64,000 nucleotides of DNA from Bedellia somnulentella. Its lineage: Eukaryota > Arthropoda > Insecta > Lepidoptera > Bedelliidae. Below, piece after piece: positions 34,662 through 47,846 of the stretch (positions within the stretch are counted from its first letter, which is position 1; each line of letters opens with the position of its first letter). A program made the translations under genes and the position numbers. Location of the stretch: NCBI GenBank assembly GCA_963576735.1, contig OY755177.1, positions 1,116,001 to 1,180,000 of the forward strand. Reading direction: 5' to 3'. The notes under the pieces were generated by a model, which was not told the DNA's origin, made no database searches, and saw only the letters and a program-made list of their open reading frames with translations.

Positions 34662-36875
34662 TAGCATTTGGCGGTATTGGTGTAAAACTCAAATATATCA
34701 TAAAAAGTATATGCCCTTACAAATCGAATGTCTTCTACAAAGTTATTGACTAGCCTTTTGTTCATCGAGCTTTAATAGGTCTGTTAGCCGAACGGTAATC
34801 CGAGGTGCGTCGTTGCTAAATAAACTGATATTTATGACGCGGACGCAGCGACTTGTTTTGACTTCAGAATATAGAGCTTTAGAAAAGCTTCAGTTCACAC
34901 TGAAACGAGCTAAGCAACACCACATCCTTATCTTGACGCCGTTGATCTTTGAGTAGGTAGAAATACTAAGTTATATTGCTATACAAATGCCTCAAATGTT
35001 AGCATTTAAAAAAGTATATGTTTCGCTTTATAATTAATAAAAGAATAAAGGTGATGAAAAAACGTTAAAAAATCAACACTTTTGGTTAATATTATGTGAG
35101 ACTCTGAAGATGATTTGCGGCTGTGTCTTTGTTTGTTCTATACTGCAACAAGGACTGACTTGTACCTTAATTTACAAAGCGATCTCACAATGACATGACC
35201 GATCTATCGAAAAAAAACCCTTGGAAGACTTAAACACCTCACGAGGTAAACCTTAATTTGCTTTTAGTCAAGCGTCTAGCTACTCGCATGACTAAAAATA
35301 GAATAGCTTAATGATATTTTTTCTACTAACCTTAACGAAAATTTATAATTTCAAATTCATTTCATTTGCTATTTAGGACATAAAGTTTGTAAATGTGTAT
35401 ATGTGCGACATTAATGATGAATGCAATTGAAGAGAGAGAGGTTTAGCCAGATTAAATAAAGAGTTAATCAATGATCTTACATAGAAATAAGTAGTAAAAT
35501 TTGCAAATAAATAAATAAAACCTGTATATGATCATTAAATTCCAGTTAAAATCAATAAGCCCAGCATTAGGAAGCGAGCCCGCCCGCCCACGGTGCATTA
35601 GGGCGGTTTCCGACGTTCACGTCTCATTAGCGGCGTTCTGAAAAACGCGTGCCACTAAAATAGACATTACTTTGAGTGGCACAATTACTGTGGTAGGAGT
35701 TAGGGTTGTACTTGAGAATTATTATTTTTTGTTTGTTACTAGAGGTATTGTTTTATTAAAATGGAAAACTCACAAAAGATTAACTGAGAAATTAGCTTTA
35801 TATCGCGTTTTTTATTAAAAAAGAAAGGAAAATTTTTACAGATCTAAGTCAGAATTGCTCATATTAAGGGCTGAAAATGAACAATAATTTACGTGTAATG
35901 ATAATAACAATTCATTTTCTTTAATATTTCATGTATTTTTATACTTAATGTATAGATCTTTACACTAAAAGCATATTCTTTTAGAGATCACCCTTGTTAC
36001 AGTTCTATCTAGTGAGGAAAGAAAAATTGCAAATTCGACTTCCAAAAGAACCATTTGGAATGACCGTGTATGATTAATTAGATAGAAAACAGAACATTAG
36101 ACTTACAATACTCTAGTTTTATTTCATGTTCTAGTTGGCGTAAACTAAGTGATTTGATTAAATTCGCACTCATGTTGTGCACTAACCCTATTTCCGCGTA
36201 AAGTGTGAAGGCACCGCATCGCCGTTAAACGTCATTTCACCGTTTAGAATTAACATAAATAATAACGTAATTTTTCACATGCGCCCTCCGACGTTCACGT
36301 CTTTTGCCTCTGCCCTTTATAGCCTTCAACAACACTTAGCTACGAACAAAAAATATTGTAAATTCTTCCTTAAAAGCCTCGATTATGTACGACGTCTTGA
36401 GGAAGGTGTTTCCTGGATAATTTGCCATCTTGAAGGCATTTTAATGACAGACGTCGGTTTTAAACGAAAATTTGCTTGAATTAGAAAAAGTGTGTGGTGT
36501 TCGTGAATAAAGTATGTTTTCTAGTTACAATAACATTTGAGTTTATAAAAAAAACATACAATACATACTTCATCGATACGACACATATCTGATTTTTAGT
36601 TAGAACTTGTGCAAATGATACCCAAATAATTTTAGTTTTATACTAACTAAAGCTGAAGTCCATCTAAAAGATTTGTACGATATCTTACATCTATAAAAAG
36701 TACTTAGAGAATTAGGTGTGTTATTAAAGAATGTATGTAATGTATTTGATGTACCTATATATAAATTAAATTAAATATCTGCGAATTTGAACTGGGGACT
36801 TATAGTACATACTCATAGGTCAAACTTATACTGAACAAGGATTTTGAAAAACACAATTAAACCTCATGTATTATT
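34662..36875. other. 2.2 kb of low-copy DNA
   Basis: No SINE-A here, which is unusual for this part of the window. GC-rich patches lie at 34770-34960, 35570-35680 and 36180-36430. Confidence 0.5.
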
Positions 36876-37123
36876 GCCGTGTAGTGTTAGCTTAGAATAA
36901 CACTACCCCATTTCTACCGGTGGGTGATCGTAAGAGGCGACTAAGGGTATAGGGGCTTTTTAAGTGATTTTTGGGCGATGTGGTTGGAGACCCGTCACCA
37001 AAAACATTTATTATTACCATCTTTCCCCCAATTAACTTCCAAAGGTGGCTGAGGAATTTCTCATTCCAAAGCTCTGGCTACTCCGTTAAGGGATTTATAG
37101 GCGGGAGTATATGTATGTATGTA
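36876..37123 (+). mobile_element. SINE-A4, full length
   Basis: Has GATCGTAAGAGGCGACTAAG, TATAGGGGC and AAGTGATTTTTGGG; possible TSD TGTATTA. Confidence 0.87.
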
Positions 37124-38278
37124 TTAAAAAAGTTAAATATGGTTTATTAGTTAAATGTATATTTTTTTCAAAAAGAGGAAGAAACTCATACAGAAATATA
37201 TAGCACATGGCCAATATTATTAATGCCATGCTATCGAGACGAAATCACATTTAAAAAACACCCCTTTATAACTAAACTAAACATATTAAGGTTTTTAATT
37301 TAGACAATGTACAGCCAAACGGGAACATTGAACCCTTGGAACGAAAGTAAATAGAGTCTCAACAGCACAGATTTTTATTCAAACAGTCCCAAAATTTACA
37401 TGATAATGCCAGGCTTCGTCCATCCTAGAATATTCCGTGGAATGTTTTAATTTCAGTTACAAATAACGTTTTAATGTAGCTCCGTGTAAGAGTGAGACGC
37501 TATTAAATTTGCATTTTACTACTTCATAAAAATTTAAATGAATCCTGATAATTTGGTCGTGGGTTTTGAAACTAAAAAAGGTCGGTGTTTATTCGTTTTT
37601 GAGATTATTTAAAGTTTGTTTTTGGCACTTTCTGCGGGGTTGTAACTTTGAGCGTTATTGTTTCAAGACTCTTCTTGAATGTCTTAATAAGAAAATTTTA
37701 TGAAGAACCTCTAGACTTGAAGTACTTTTCTCCGATATATGAATATTACAGCTTTAGTCCTTTATTATTCCCTAACACACGTATTTTATACATTTCCTTA
37801 CATAATTATCGTAACAATTAACGGTTAAAGTGAAAGCTACTTTATCCCTGTAGTACACGTTTCAGATAATTCAATAATTTCCAGTCAGTTAGCCTAACCC
37901 GTCATATTTGTCTTGTCTGCCCACCCCAAGACTAATCCCGTGTTCCGCAGTCCCTTGTCCTTTCACAGTTGCGAAGATGGACATTGAAGGGTGACCTGCG
38001 TCTTATTCGAACTAGTTTTGTGAATGTTAAATTTGATAACGTAATTGATAAAACATGTGAATATAATAAATTTTAAAGAAGAAGGATTTTGGTGGTACCC
38101 GTATGGAAAATAAAAACTTTTTCCTTTTAAATAAAACTAGACGCCAGCATATATTTTCATTTTAAATAATAAACTGCAGCCTGGATTAAATATTTTAAAA
38201 AAAAAAGCATTTTTGTAAGTGAAAAAACACAGCATCGTTTAAATGTTTGGTATATGATCAAAGTTCAAGACTTCCAAC
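37124..38278. other. Low-copy AT-rich DNA
   Basis: No gene seen. Confidence 0.55.
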
Positions 38279-38525
38279 ATACATACATACATATACTCAT
38301 GGCTATAAATCCCTTAACGGGGTGGCCAGAGCTTTGGAATGATAAATTCCTCAGCCACTTTTGGAAGTTGGTTGGGGAAAAGATGATAATAATAAACGTT
38401 TTTGGTGACGGGTATCCAACCACATCGCCCAAAAATCACTTAAAAAGCCCCTATACCCTGTCGCCTCTTACGATCACCCACGGGTAGAAATGGGGTAGTG
38501 TTATTCTAAGCCGACACTACACGGC
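38279..38525 (-). mobile_element. SINE-A4, full length
   Basis: Same A4 marks; decayed TSD GACT(T/A)CCAA. Confidence 0.87.
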
Positions 38526-38888
38526 AGGACTACCAAAATTGCTTTTATATGATAAATCCTCGCTAATACTAAAAAATAACCCTATATTTGTTTGAATCGA
38601 ATCCAAATAACAGACGTTAGTCAGCAGTAAAGAGTAGACGCCACGGGTGCTTGGACACACAGAATAACTAAGCAGTACAAGGTTCGATTACCGACTGGGG
38701 ACAGCTATTTGCGAGTGGCTTTTATCTGTGACAACCTCGTCATGGATATCTTGGTTCATTATGCATTGAATTGATTTAGGAACCTGGTGGAAAGTACAAT
38801 GGTGTGTGTTGTCGAGTTTCTTACGGGTTCTTCTCTCAAAAACACCTTCCGAATCCAAAGTAAACTTAGTATTAAGTTGAAACTTACA

Positions 38889-39127
38889 TTACAAATACTC
38901 ACGGTTATAAATCCCTAGATGAGGTAGCCAGAGCTAAGGAACTAGAAGTTCCTCAGCCACTTTTGGAAAGTTAAGTGGGGAAAAGATAGCAAAATAAAGG
39001 TTGTTGGTGATGGGTCTCCAACCGCATCGCCCAAAATCCCTTAAAATCCCCAATACCGTTAGTCGCCTCTTACGTACACCCACCGGAAGAAATGGAGTAG
39101 TGTTATTCTAAGCCAACACTACACAGC
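38889..39127 (-). mobile_element. SINE-A1, full length
   Basis: TSD AAGTTGAAA(C/T)TT. Both hairpin arms changed together (GGAACTAGAAGTTCC). Confidence 0.88.
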
Positions 39128-39262
39128 AAGTTGAAATTTGACGTTTAAAAAATAAAGATTTATTTTTTCACTTTGAAATTAATGATTATATTATTTTTAT
39201 GGTGGTAAGTCTAGCACTAGTGGATCAACACAAATCAATGGAACACAATATAATTTAAATAT

Positions 39263-39513
39263 GCCGCGTAGTGCCATCTTAGAGTATCACTACTCCTTTC
39301 TCCCGACGGGTGTCCTAAGAGGCGACTAAGGCTATGGGGCTTTTTAAAGTGGTTTTTGGGCGATGCGGTTGGAGATCCTTCACCAACGATATACTGCATT
39401 TCTACCATCTTATCCCTTATCACCTTCCAAATGTGGCGTAGGAGTTTCTAGCTATGAAGCTCTGTCTACTCTTTTTTGGAATTAATAGCCATGAGCATAT
39501 GTATGTATGTATG
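39263..39513 (+). mobile_element. SINE-A3, full length
   Basis: A3 marks throughout; TSD CACAATAT(A/C)ATTT. Confidence 0.85.
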
Positions 39514-39547
39514 CACAATATCATTTTAATAGTATGTACTTAGAATT

Positions 39548-39793
39548 GCTGTGTAGCGTCGGCTTAGAATAGCACTACCCCATTTCATCCGGTGGCTGTA
39601 CGTAAGAAACGACTAACGGTATTGGGGTTTTAAGGTATTTTGGGCGATGAGGTTGGAGACCCATCACCAACAACCTTTATTTTTACATCTTTTCCCCATT
39701 AAACTTTCCAAAAGTGGCTGAGGAATTTTTGATTCCTTAGCTCTGGCTACCCCATCTAGGGATTTACAGCCGTAAGTATATGTATGTATGTAG
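39548..39793 (+). mobile_element. SINE-A1, full length
   Basis: TSD TAGTATGTACTTAGAAT, 17 bp perfect. Confidence 0.92.
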
Positions 39794-40017
39794 TATGTAC
39801 TTAGAATATTTAACAAAGATTATTTCATAACCTATTTTATGTCCTAAAGATAACATCTTATACATCTATCAGCGACAATTGGATACGGGTAACAATGTTA
39901 CACCTGCTATGCCACTGCTGAGGATTGCGAAAAATTCGGTATCGGTATATAATATACTTTGTGATTTCATTTCATGACTAACAAAATTATACGGCTTATG
40001 TATTCGAATGTAAACAA

Positions 40018-40266
40018 CATACATATACTCACGGCTGTAAATCCCTAGAAGGGGTAGCCAGAGCTAAGGAGCTAGGAGTTTCTCGGCCACTTTTAGAAAG
40101 AAGGATAAGTGGGGAAAATATGGTTTAATAAAGGTTTTTGGTGATTGGTCTCCAACCGCATCGCCCAAAAATCCCTTAATAGCCCCAATACCGTTAGACT
40201 CGCGCCTCTTACGTACACCCACTGGAAGAAATGGGGTAGTGCTATTCTAAGCCGACACTACACAGC
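40018..40266 (-). mobile_element. SINE-A1, full length
   Basis: TSD GTAAACAA. Confidence 0.88.
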
Positions 40267-42514
40267 AGTAAACAAATGCAAAACATAATATTTGATTCTA
40301 TTTTAAAACTTAAATCATAGGAAATGTAATATATTACAAGAATTTGTCAAAAAATGTGGCACCATTAATATGCGAGGTGTCGACGAAGTGGAAATAAATC
40401 GTTGTTTAAAAAATGAGGTATAATTATTTTAGAAAAATGCTAACAATACGTTTTTCGGGAGACAAATGTTAAATAGAGTAAGCGCGGTTTGATTTACACA
40501 CTGTGCAGGCGAGTTTTGTATGGTATAAGGCAAAAGATATAGCGGATTCACAAATATAACTTAATACCTATATATATTTTGATGAAATATATGAGGCAAA
40601 CTCAGTACTGCAAATATTTTTTTAGTGAACCGTCAATTTCCCAAGGAATCTGTTAGAATGTTAGTATTTAGGTTTTATATTTATTAATGGATGGTGAAAT
40701 TCATCTCAGAAATACTTTATTTATTGATATCTCGTTGTGGACCAACCATATCAAAACCCAATACTAAAATGAATATTTAGATTCCGTAAATTTTCGATGA
40801 TAATCCCAATTTTTATTTAATGACTAATGATCAAAGTTTCTTTAGGAATACAAATTATGTTATCAAATCTCTACATAGAAAATTGCAGATTTCTGTAGCC
40901 AGTAGATTTAATCGGCATTCGGCATGTCATTCAGTAACATGGCACACATAAAAAGATTGATAAATAGAACAAGGTACAAAAAATACGTTACGTTACGTTT
41001 TATGACCTTATACTAAGTGAAAAATAAAATATTATTATCCCAATGCAACTCCATGGGTGAGTATTATTTGTGTATGTATATATTACAATCATCGACTATA
41101 AATCAAATATACCTACAGTTTTTTCTTAACTTTATACATATTTAAATAAGGAAATATGTTTCAAGCTTAGGCTTTCTAAAAACGAAAGGAAACCTTAAAA
41201 AGAAACAATATATGCACTCCAACAAAATAAAGTTTTCAAGATTTTGTTAAAATATAATAGAATAAAATGCTGCAGTTCTTAACTTGCACAACTCAAAAAC
41301 ACAAAACACAAGATTTATATGATACAACATCCCGTACTCGTGACGTCACAGATATTTCATTTTGTCATTGCTATAATTTACAAACAATTTATACCTATAT
41401 GTTAATAAATGAACAAAAAATTCAAACAAATCGAAAAAAACGATGAACTCCTGAAATTTTTACCTCATCAGCGAAGTTATCGACAATTTTTTCTTAGTTG
41501 AAATGGAAAGACGACTACATAATAAAACTCTGTTGAATTCTGCTCATCTTCAATATCTCAACTTTTGCATATTCAACACAAGGTTCCCAAACTTAGCCTA
41601 GAGTAATTCTAGAGAAAACTACACAACAACTTAATACATTACCAACGTTTCTCAAACTGTACCTACAGCTGCCGGCCGTGGTCATCAACTTGGTAACCCT
41701 AAACTTCAGTGTTGCCAACTTTTACTCTTGAATGTTGGACATTCGTCACTGATTTCAGATGTAATTTATTAGCTGTTTTCTCCTTCTCTTTTGAAAAGTT
41801 TTTAAACACTATTTTTTAATATACTTAAAAATAATTGATGCTAAATACCACCTTGCAATAGTTAAAAAAAAGCTTATTAAAAACAACAAATAACATTATT
41901 TCTAGTTTTATTCAATAAAAACAATGTAAACCAATAATTTGAATGTTTTTTGTTAATGAAAACCTCATGTGGAGATTTCTTTCCTTTATTTATCCTTTAT
42001 TTTTTATTATAAAACCTATGTAAAAAAGGGAAAATTTACTTAGACTAATACTATAATAAATGCAACATCTTCTTTGATCCAACCATGTTTCAGCATGTTT
42101 ACTAAACAGACGTAAAAAATAAATATTACGCAAAACAGATTTTATCTTAATCATATGATCACACGATTAAACATGAACTTTTTAATTATAAGACACAAAG
42201 TAGAAAACAATGCCAACAATGTAATTAATTCTGGCTACCTGAATTGTGGAGGCAGTACAGGCGGACAAGAGGCCCCAAGACAAATTTAATCCGAAACATT
42301 GAAGTTTCAAGACGCGGGCCCAAGACATTCAGCACAATTTACATGTTGTAATTTTAATTACAGGGTCCTGACCGCGGCCCAAATGTTGGAAGGGTTGCTT
42401 TGTCCACTTTCACATAATGTTAATTTAATCCAAGAAACGTTTGACCAAGGGTTGACTTGCCACTTCTTGAAAACAAGATGCTGTTTTCATTGAGATACTA
42501 AGACATCTAAATTA
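40267..42514. other. 2.2 kb of low-copy AT-rich DNA
   Basis: Only the family C fragment at 41938. The patch at 42240-42480 is GC-richer and contains TTTTAATTACAGGG. Confidence 0.5.
41938..42012 (-). mobile_element. Family C minimal fragment
   Basis: A tail piece (GTTAATGAAAACCTCATGTG) is joined directly to an inverted-end piece (TTTCTTTCCTTTATTTATCC), a collapsed version of the palindromic copies at 43433 and 47393. Confidence 0.6.
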
Positions 42515-42882
42515 ATAACATAACATAACATAAACGTTCACGCCGAATGTCCCCGAAGGGGTTGGCAGAGGTACTAATACTTCTGAACATCACGTGACTT
42601 TGTCACCTGGTGTTCAGAGTACCCACGTTTTGCATGGACAGTGTACTCACGTGATAGCGGGCAGGCTTATCGCCGTTTTGTACGAATACACTGTCACATG
42701 ACTAAGTACAACTCAGCCATGTGGGTTTCCTCACGGCGTTTTCCCTCACCGTTAACAACCATGATAAATTAACCACACATATGTCTTTAGAAAAGACAAA
42801 TTGGTGTAGGCCCGACCCAGGATTTGAACACTAGTCGTTTGCACGATAACCGAGTGTTCTACCCACTGGGCTATCACAGTTG
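42515..42882 (-). mobile_element. SINE-B, full length
   Basis: Complete: TAACA-repeat tail at the left, 3' module, body, and tRNA-like head with A and B boxes at the right. Confidence 0.92.
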
Positions 42883-43432
42883 GGAAAAAACAAGCTTACA
42901 AGATATTTGATCAGTTTTTAAATATTTCTGGGACATATATCCACCCCATTTTTAAAGACCAAATCTAATACCGCACCGATGATTCTAAAAATATCTTAAA
43001 CAAACAGAATAACCCTTGTCATCTTAATAATATTTATTATCCAACAATCAAACCAAATTTACTTAAGATACACACTTTTTACACAAATAAAGTCTCCAAG
43101 TCTCCCAGTATGAACCACCATACAGTGACCACGTGTTAACAGCTAAGTCTATAATTAAGGACAGTCTTCTCCACCTGCCGCCACCCTACCACTCGACCTC
43201 TTGTCAACACCTTACCGCTCCAACGAATGAGAGGTGACTTTCTAATCTGCACTGCTTAGCTTCAAGACTTTAGGAAGTTTAGTACACAAGCAACTATGCT
43301 GTAAGAAATTTAATTAGAAATACATGGGCTGAGTAAGCTCATGTATTGTGTTGATTAAATAAAGTTGATAGGTTATTACTCGTATAACATTCTGAGCAAC
43401 TGAGGAACGCCATAAAAACGAACGGAAATTCT

Positions 43433-43560
43433 AATAAATAAAGAATAAATACAGGAAAGAAAAATTTCGACCCAGGCGGGAAATTTTTCTTTCCTTTATT
43501 TATTCTTTATTTATTAGTAATAATCCCCACATGAGGTTTTCATGAACAAAAAGATTTAAA
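43433..43560 (+). mobile_element. Family C minimal palindromic copy
   Basis: Only 128 bp: the inverted end runs to CGACCCAGGCGGG and folds straight back into AAATTTTTCTTTCC and the full tail. No tRNA-like body remains. The 13 bp TSD GAACGGAAATTCT is perfect (43420-43432, 43561-43573). Confidence 0.88.
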
Positions 43561-43573
43561 GAACGGAAATTCT

Positions 43574-44699
43574 GTTTGAGTAGTCGTATGATTGATAATG
43601 TTGTCAAATTACTTTACAAAACCAAGCAATATTGAATCTATAATATATTTTGCCTAAGTGAAAAGCAATGATTTTGAACTTTAGGAAACTGAAAAAAAAC
43701 ATGATTAAAAATATAAAAGATTACTGAAATGGACCTTTGTTTACTTAAAAGCATTTAAGAAACTTATTTATCACCCTCAGGGAGAGAGAGAAAAAAAGAG
43801 ATTATATTTGAAATTCTTGAAATTGTGGAAATTTTGACTCATTTGGTATTACAAGATTTTGTTTGTTTTTTGTAACATATGTTTTCGTAATTAATGGAAA
43901 TGAAATCACTTTATTTATGTCCTTAAATAATAAAATACTATCGTTATAGTCATGGTTTTTTAAATGTAATTAACTTAACTACATATAACTCAATGAATCA
44001 TATTTTAAGTCCCACAATCTAAAACTCATCGAACTCGTGTATAAATCTCGATACTAAACTTATCAATCTATTTTCACTCGTGAATTCCATAGCCAAGTTT
44101 GTAATATTAGTATCGACGCCAGCGTTCAAAGAAATGAGCTGGCTGTAATAACACGGTTTGATTATTATCGTACGTATCGAGTAATACCTGAGGGGAATAA
44201 CTCTATAAATCAATATCTTGAGCTCGTTAACTAAGTTTATCTTGAGACTTTGCGATACACTTCGTATGCATACTCTGAGATTGCACACTGGGATATTTGT
44301 TGGTTGCCGCGATTTCAAGACTAAAGTGAATTTTTATTTGTTAGGCTTTTAAAAAAGTGATTTATTTTAACGATCTTTCTGTACGGATTACATATCATAT
44401 TATGTTACTGTAACTGTTAAATAAACTTCCAGAAACTAAACAGCCAATTATTGATATCAGATAGCCAATTTAAATAAATTTAATCACTAAAAGCTATGCT
44501 CAGTGATGCCACGTATCAATATTAGTTGAATAAAACTTAAAATTAGGTTGTTTGTAATTATTTCAATAATATTTTTGACCATTCGATGTTGTGGAAAAGG
44601 GATATACCCAAATAAAAATATTTATTTTAAACGTAAATATCTATATTTATTATATTCTTCCTATCTACAATGAGTCTTTTTTTTGCATGAAAACCTCAG
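43574..44699. other. Low-copy AT-rich DNA
   Basis: No gene seen; the frame at 44019-44318 is not convincing. Confidence 0.55.
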
Positions 44700-44905
44700 A
44701 GAATCATTAGAATAGTACTTCCTCAAAGGCGCTTAAGAGTATTGAGGCTTTTTAACTGACTTTTGGGCGATGCAGTTAAAGACCCATCACCAAAAACCCC
44801 GGTTTTACTATTTTCTTCCCACTTTACTTCAAAATGTGGATTTTTATTTTTACTCTCTGGTTACCCTTTTTAGGGATTTACAGCCATGAGTATATGAATA
44901 TATGT
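44700..44905 (+). mobile_element. SINE-A4, old, 5' truncated
   Basis: Begins at AGAATCATTAGAATAGTAC; ends CAGCCATGAGTATATGAATA. Confidence 0.7.
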
Positions 44906-45966
44906 AATTGAAGAGTCAGGTAAATACTTTTTCATAAAATATTACATACTGTTATTCTTTTGTAGAAGACAGAAAATCAGAATTACCGAAAAACGACATA
45001 AAAAGTTAGGAAATATGTACTATTCTTATAACTGAAAATCCCCCTGATTATAAACTTTCATTAAAAAAACAACATATGTCCACTTTCGCACACTCATCGG
45101 CCCTACTGTGCACGAGTACATGCCCGGTGGGCGTCCGAACCAAAGCGCCATACCCAAATCTAATTTGTATTGATTAAAAATATTTCACATAGTTGTGATC
45201 GCGGTACCCACCCTGCTTCCACCCTCTCCTTGCGAGGACCTTAGACCGTCTTATGCAGAATATTGCGATACATAACAAAGAAAATTTTGTTGTAAATTGT
45301 TTTGAAGAAATCATAGGTAAGTATAAATAGGTAAATTTTAAATAATAACTATAAAAAATATGCTTTAAGCTGTAAGGTGGAAAATTCACGATTAATGCCA
45401 GGATGAGAAATCTTGTAAAGAAGTAACGGTGGTGAAACTAAGGACGATTCGTGATGAAGCAGCAACACCAACCAATTACTCCAAAATGTTCAATAGCCTA
45501 CGATCTAATAACATCTACGATGAAAATCGATAAAATTTTAAACCTACACCACGGAACGATTTTGAAAATTTAAACCTCAATTCCCGGAAAATACTTTATA
45601 ATCGGGGCCGAAGATGAAGAAGATTCTATTAAAAACGAATTGCCTCCTAAAACTGAAAGTAGTTTCATCGAAAGAGGTTAAATCAGATAGAAGATGATTC
45701 CGCTAAATAGTGAAGTTAGTTGTATGAGTTATGACGGTGGGCGCGGACTTTACGACCACTGTCGAGCGCCGCTTTGGAGGTAAACACGATTGCTCGTAGA
45801 ACTCTAAAGTTTTAGACAGGGGGGAATATTTATTTATAACAGTATCTTTTACTTATTTACTGATACTCCCGGCTGCACTCTTTAAAAAGTTACTAGTAAC
45901 CCAGATACAAAACATCTGCAGGTAGTAATTGACTGACGTAAACTGTACTGTACTGTAAACTGTACT
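44906..45966. other. Low-copy DNA
   Basis: About 45400-45800 has purine-rich, codon-like stretches interrupted by stops, perhaps an old coding remnant. Confidence 0.4.
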
Positions 45967-46327
45967 GGCGACGTGATAGCTCAATGGGTAGAACACCGGT
46001 TGACGTGCAAGCGACTAGTATTCAAATCCCGGGTCGGGCCTACACCAATTTGTCTTTTCTAAAGACATAAGCGTGGTTAATTTATCATGGTTGTTAACGG
46101 TGAGGGAAAACATCGTGAGGAAATCCACATGGCTGAGTTGTACTTAGTCATGAGACAGTGTATTCGTACAAAATGGCGATGGGCCTGCCCTCTATCACGT
46201 GAGTACACTGTCCATGCAAAACGTGGGTACTCTGAACACCAGGTCACAAAGTCACGTGATTTTCAGGTATTAGTACCTCTGCCAACCCCCTCGGGGATAT
46301 TCGGCGTGAACGTTTATGTTATGTTAT
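45967..46327 (+). mobile_element. SINE-B, full length
   Basis: Reads directly: head with GATAGCTCAATGGGTAGAAC and TTCAAATCCCGGGTCGG, body, CTCTGCCAACCCC, GGCGTGAACG and the TTATG tail. Confidence 0.93.
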
Positions 46328-47379
46328 GAAAACTGCTAAGTGTTTTTCAAGAAGTGTTATCGTTATATACAACATTTTTAGGAGTATCATACAAAATTTT
46401 GTTTGCGTGTCTGCCGCACTGACCATTATAGCTGACTTGGGTTTTTAGGCATTTTAAATGATTCTGTGGCAACACAGCTGAAGACTCATCATCTAAAACT
46501 CCACACTCAACATGAAAACAACTCAGAAAGGGCGATGGGAAAAAACCACCATCCAACAGATTTCAAACAAGTGTCATTTGAAACATCTATTAGAATAGAG
46601 AACTTTTTACTATGGCGGCATATTTCAAATGCTTGGGGTTTAGATTTTATAATATATTCTTCTTTTTTACTTACACATTTACTTAGTGTGCATTAAAAAG
46701 GACTAGAATATGGCGATCTAAATAATATTTTAATATAAAATGCGTAGTATTTTAATATCTTTGCTATAAGTTAACATTATTTTTTAGAAACCAAAAAAAA
46801 TCATTTTATTCTTATATTTTATTGCGTTCAGATTTAGTAGCTCTAAGAATAAAAAAGTATTACGCTAAACGCTAATAGTGTCGCAAAATGAAGGTGCCGG
46901 AAATCGGTTCGAGCTAGTCGGGACGTGCGCAGAGGAGGTGATTTTGAGAACGTTTTGGCACAATTATGGATACAGGACGTCAATGTACATAGAATCATCA
47001 TTTGTTTACGTGAAATATGCCTTTTTGTTTGTAGAAAAAAATATTTTTGTTTAAACATTTGTGCCGAAAAGTTATTTTTTTATTATAAAAAACCCAAATG
47101 TTTTTGCAATTAACACAGGACTTTTTTGGGTCCCAATGAACAAATTGACACATATCCCATGACTGTTGTAGGGTGGGGACGGGGTTCATACAAAATCTCC
47201 CATGGTCCTTTCAGATTCTGATTTACTGTGCCCTTTTTTTGGAGTTTGTAGCCCCGAATATAAAGAAGTGTATACAAGTTAATACTTACTAACGTTAATA
47301 GTGTTCTTTTTAAGTGTCCTCCGTTACACGAAATCGTCTCATTAAACTGAATATCTTTTTTTGGATGCACAAACTAAAT
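46328..47379. other. Low-copy AT-rich DNA
   Basis: Several overlapping short frames, none convincing. Confidence 0.5.
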
Positions 47380-47392
47380 CCCAGAAAATAAT

Positions 47393-47520
47393 AAATAAAG
47401 AATAAATAAAGGAAAGAAAAATTTCGACACAGGCGGAAAATTTTTCTTTCCTTTATTTATTCTTTATTTATTAGTAATAATCCCCACATGAGGTTTTCAT
47501 GAACAAAAAGATTAAAATTA
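47393..47520 (+). mobile_element. Family C minimal palindromic copy
   Basis: The same 128 bp structure as the copy at 43433, with its turnaround at CGACACAGGCGG. The 13 bp TSD CCCAGAAAATAAT is perfect (47380-47392, 47521-47533), so it is an independent insertion of the same collapsed form. Confidence 0.88.
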
Positions 47521-47551
47521 CCCAGAAAATAATGTTGTATGACTCATACTT

Positions 47552-47793
47552 AGCCGAGTTGTGCCGACTTAGGATGTTACTACTCTTTTCTAGTTACGGA
47601 TGTCGTAAGAAGCGACTAGGAGTATGGGGCTTTTTAAGAGATTTTTGGGCGATGCGGTTGAAGACCCATCACCAATGATACTTTATTTCTACCATCTTAC
47701 CCTATCTCCTTCCAAATGTGACTAAATAGTTTCTAGCTTTGAAGCTCTGTCTAGCCCTTTTTGGTATTTAAGGCCGTGATTATATTTTTGTTC
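47552..47793 (+). mobile_element. SINE-A3, full length, old
   Basis: AGTTGTGCCGACTTAGGATG head, ACTTTATTTCTACCATCTTA centre. Confidence 0.78.
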
Positions 47794-47846
47794 ATACATA
47801 CATACATACATATACTCACGGCTATAAATCCCTAGAAGGGGTATAT
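47794..47846 (-). mobile_element. SINE-A tail fragment
   Basis: CATACATATACTCACGGCTA through AGAAGGGGTA only; it abuts the preceding copy tail to tail. Confidence 0.75.

Noticed and set aside
44019..44318. 99-codon minus-strand frame
   Set aside because: No domain, no flanking gene structure, and AT-rich context.
47794..47820. TATG/CATA tetranucleotide runs as independent microsatellites
   Set aside because: Almost every one is the tail of a SINE-A or family D copy.
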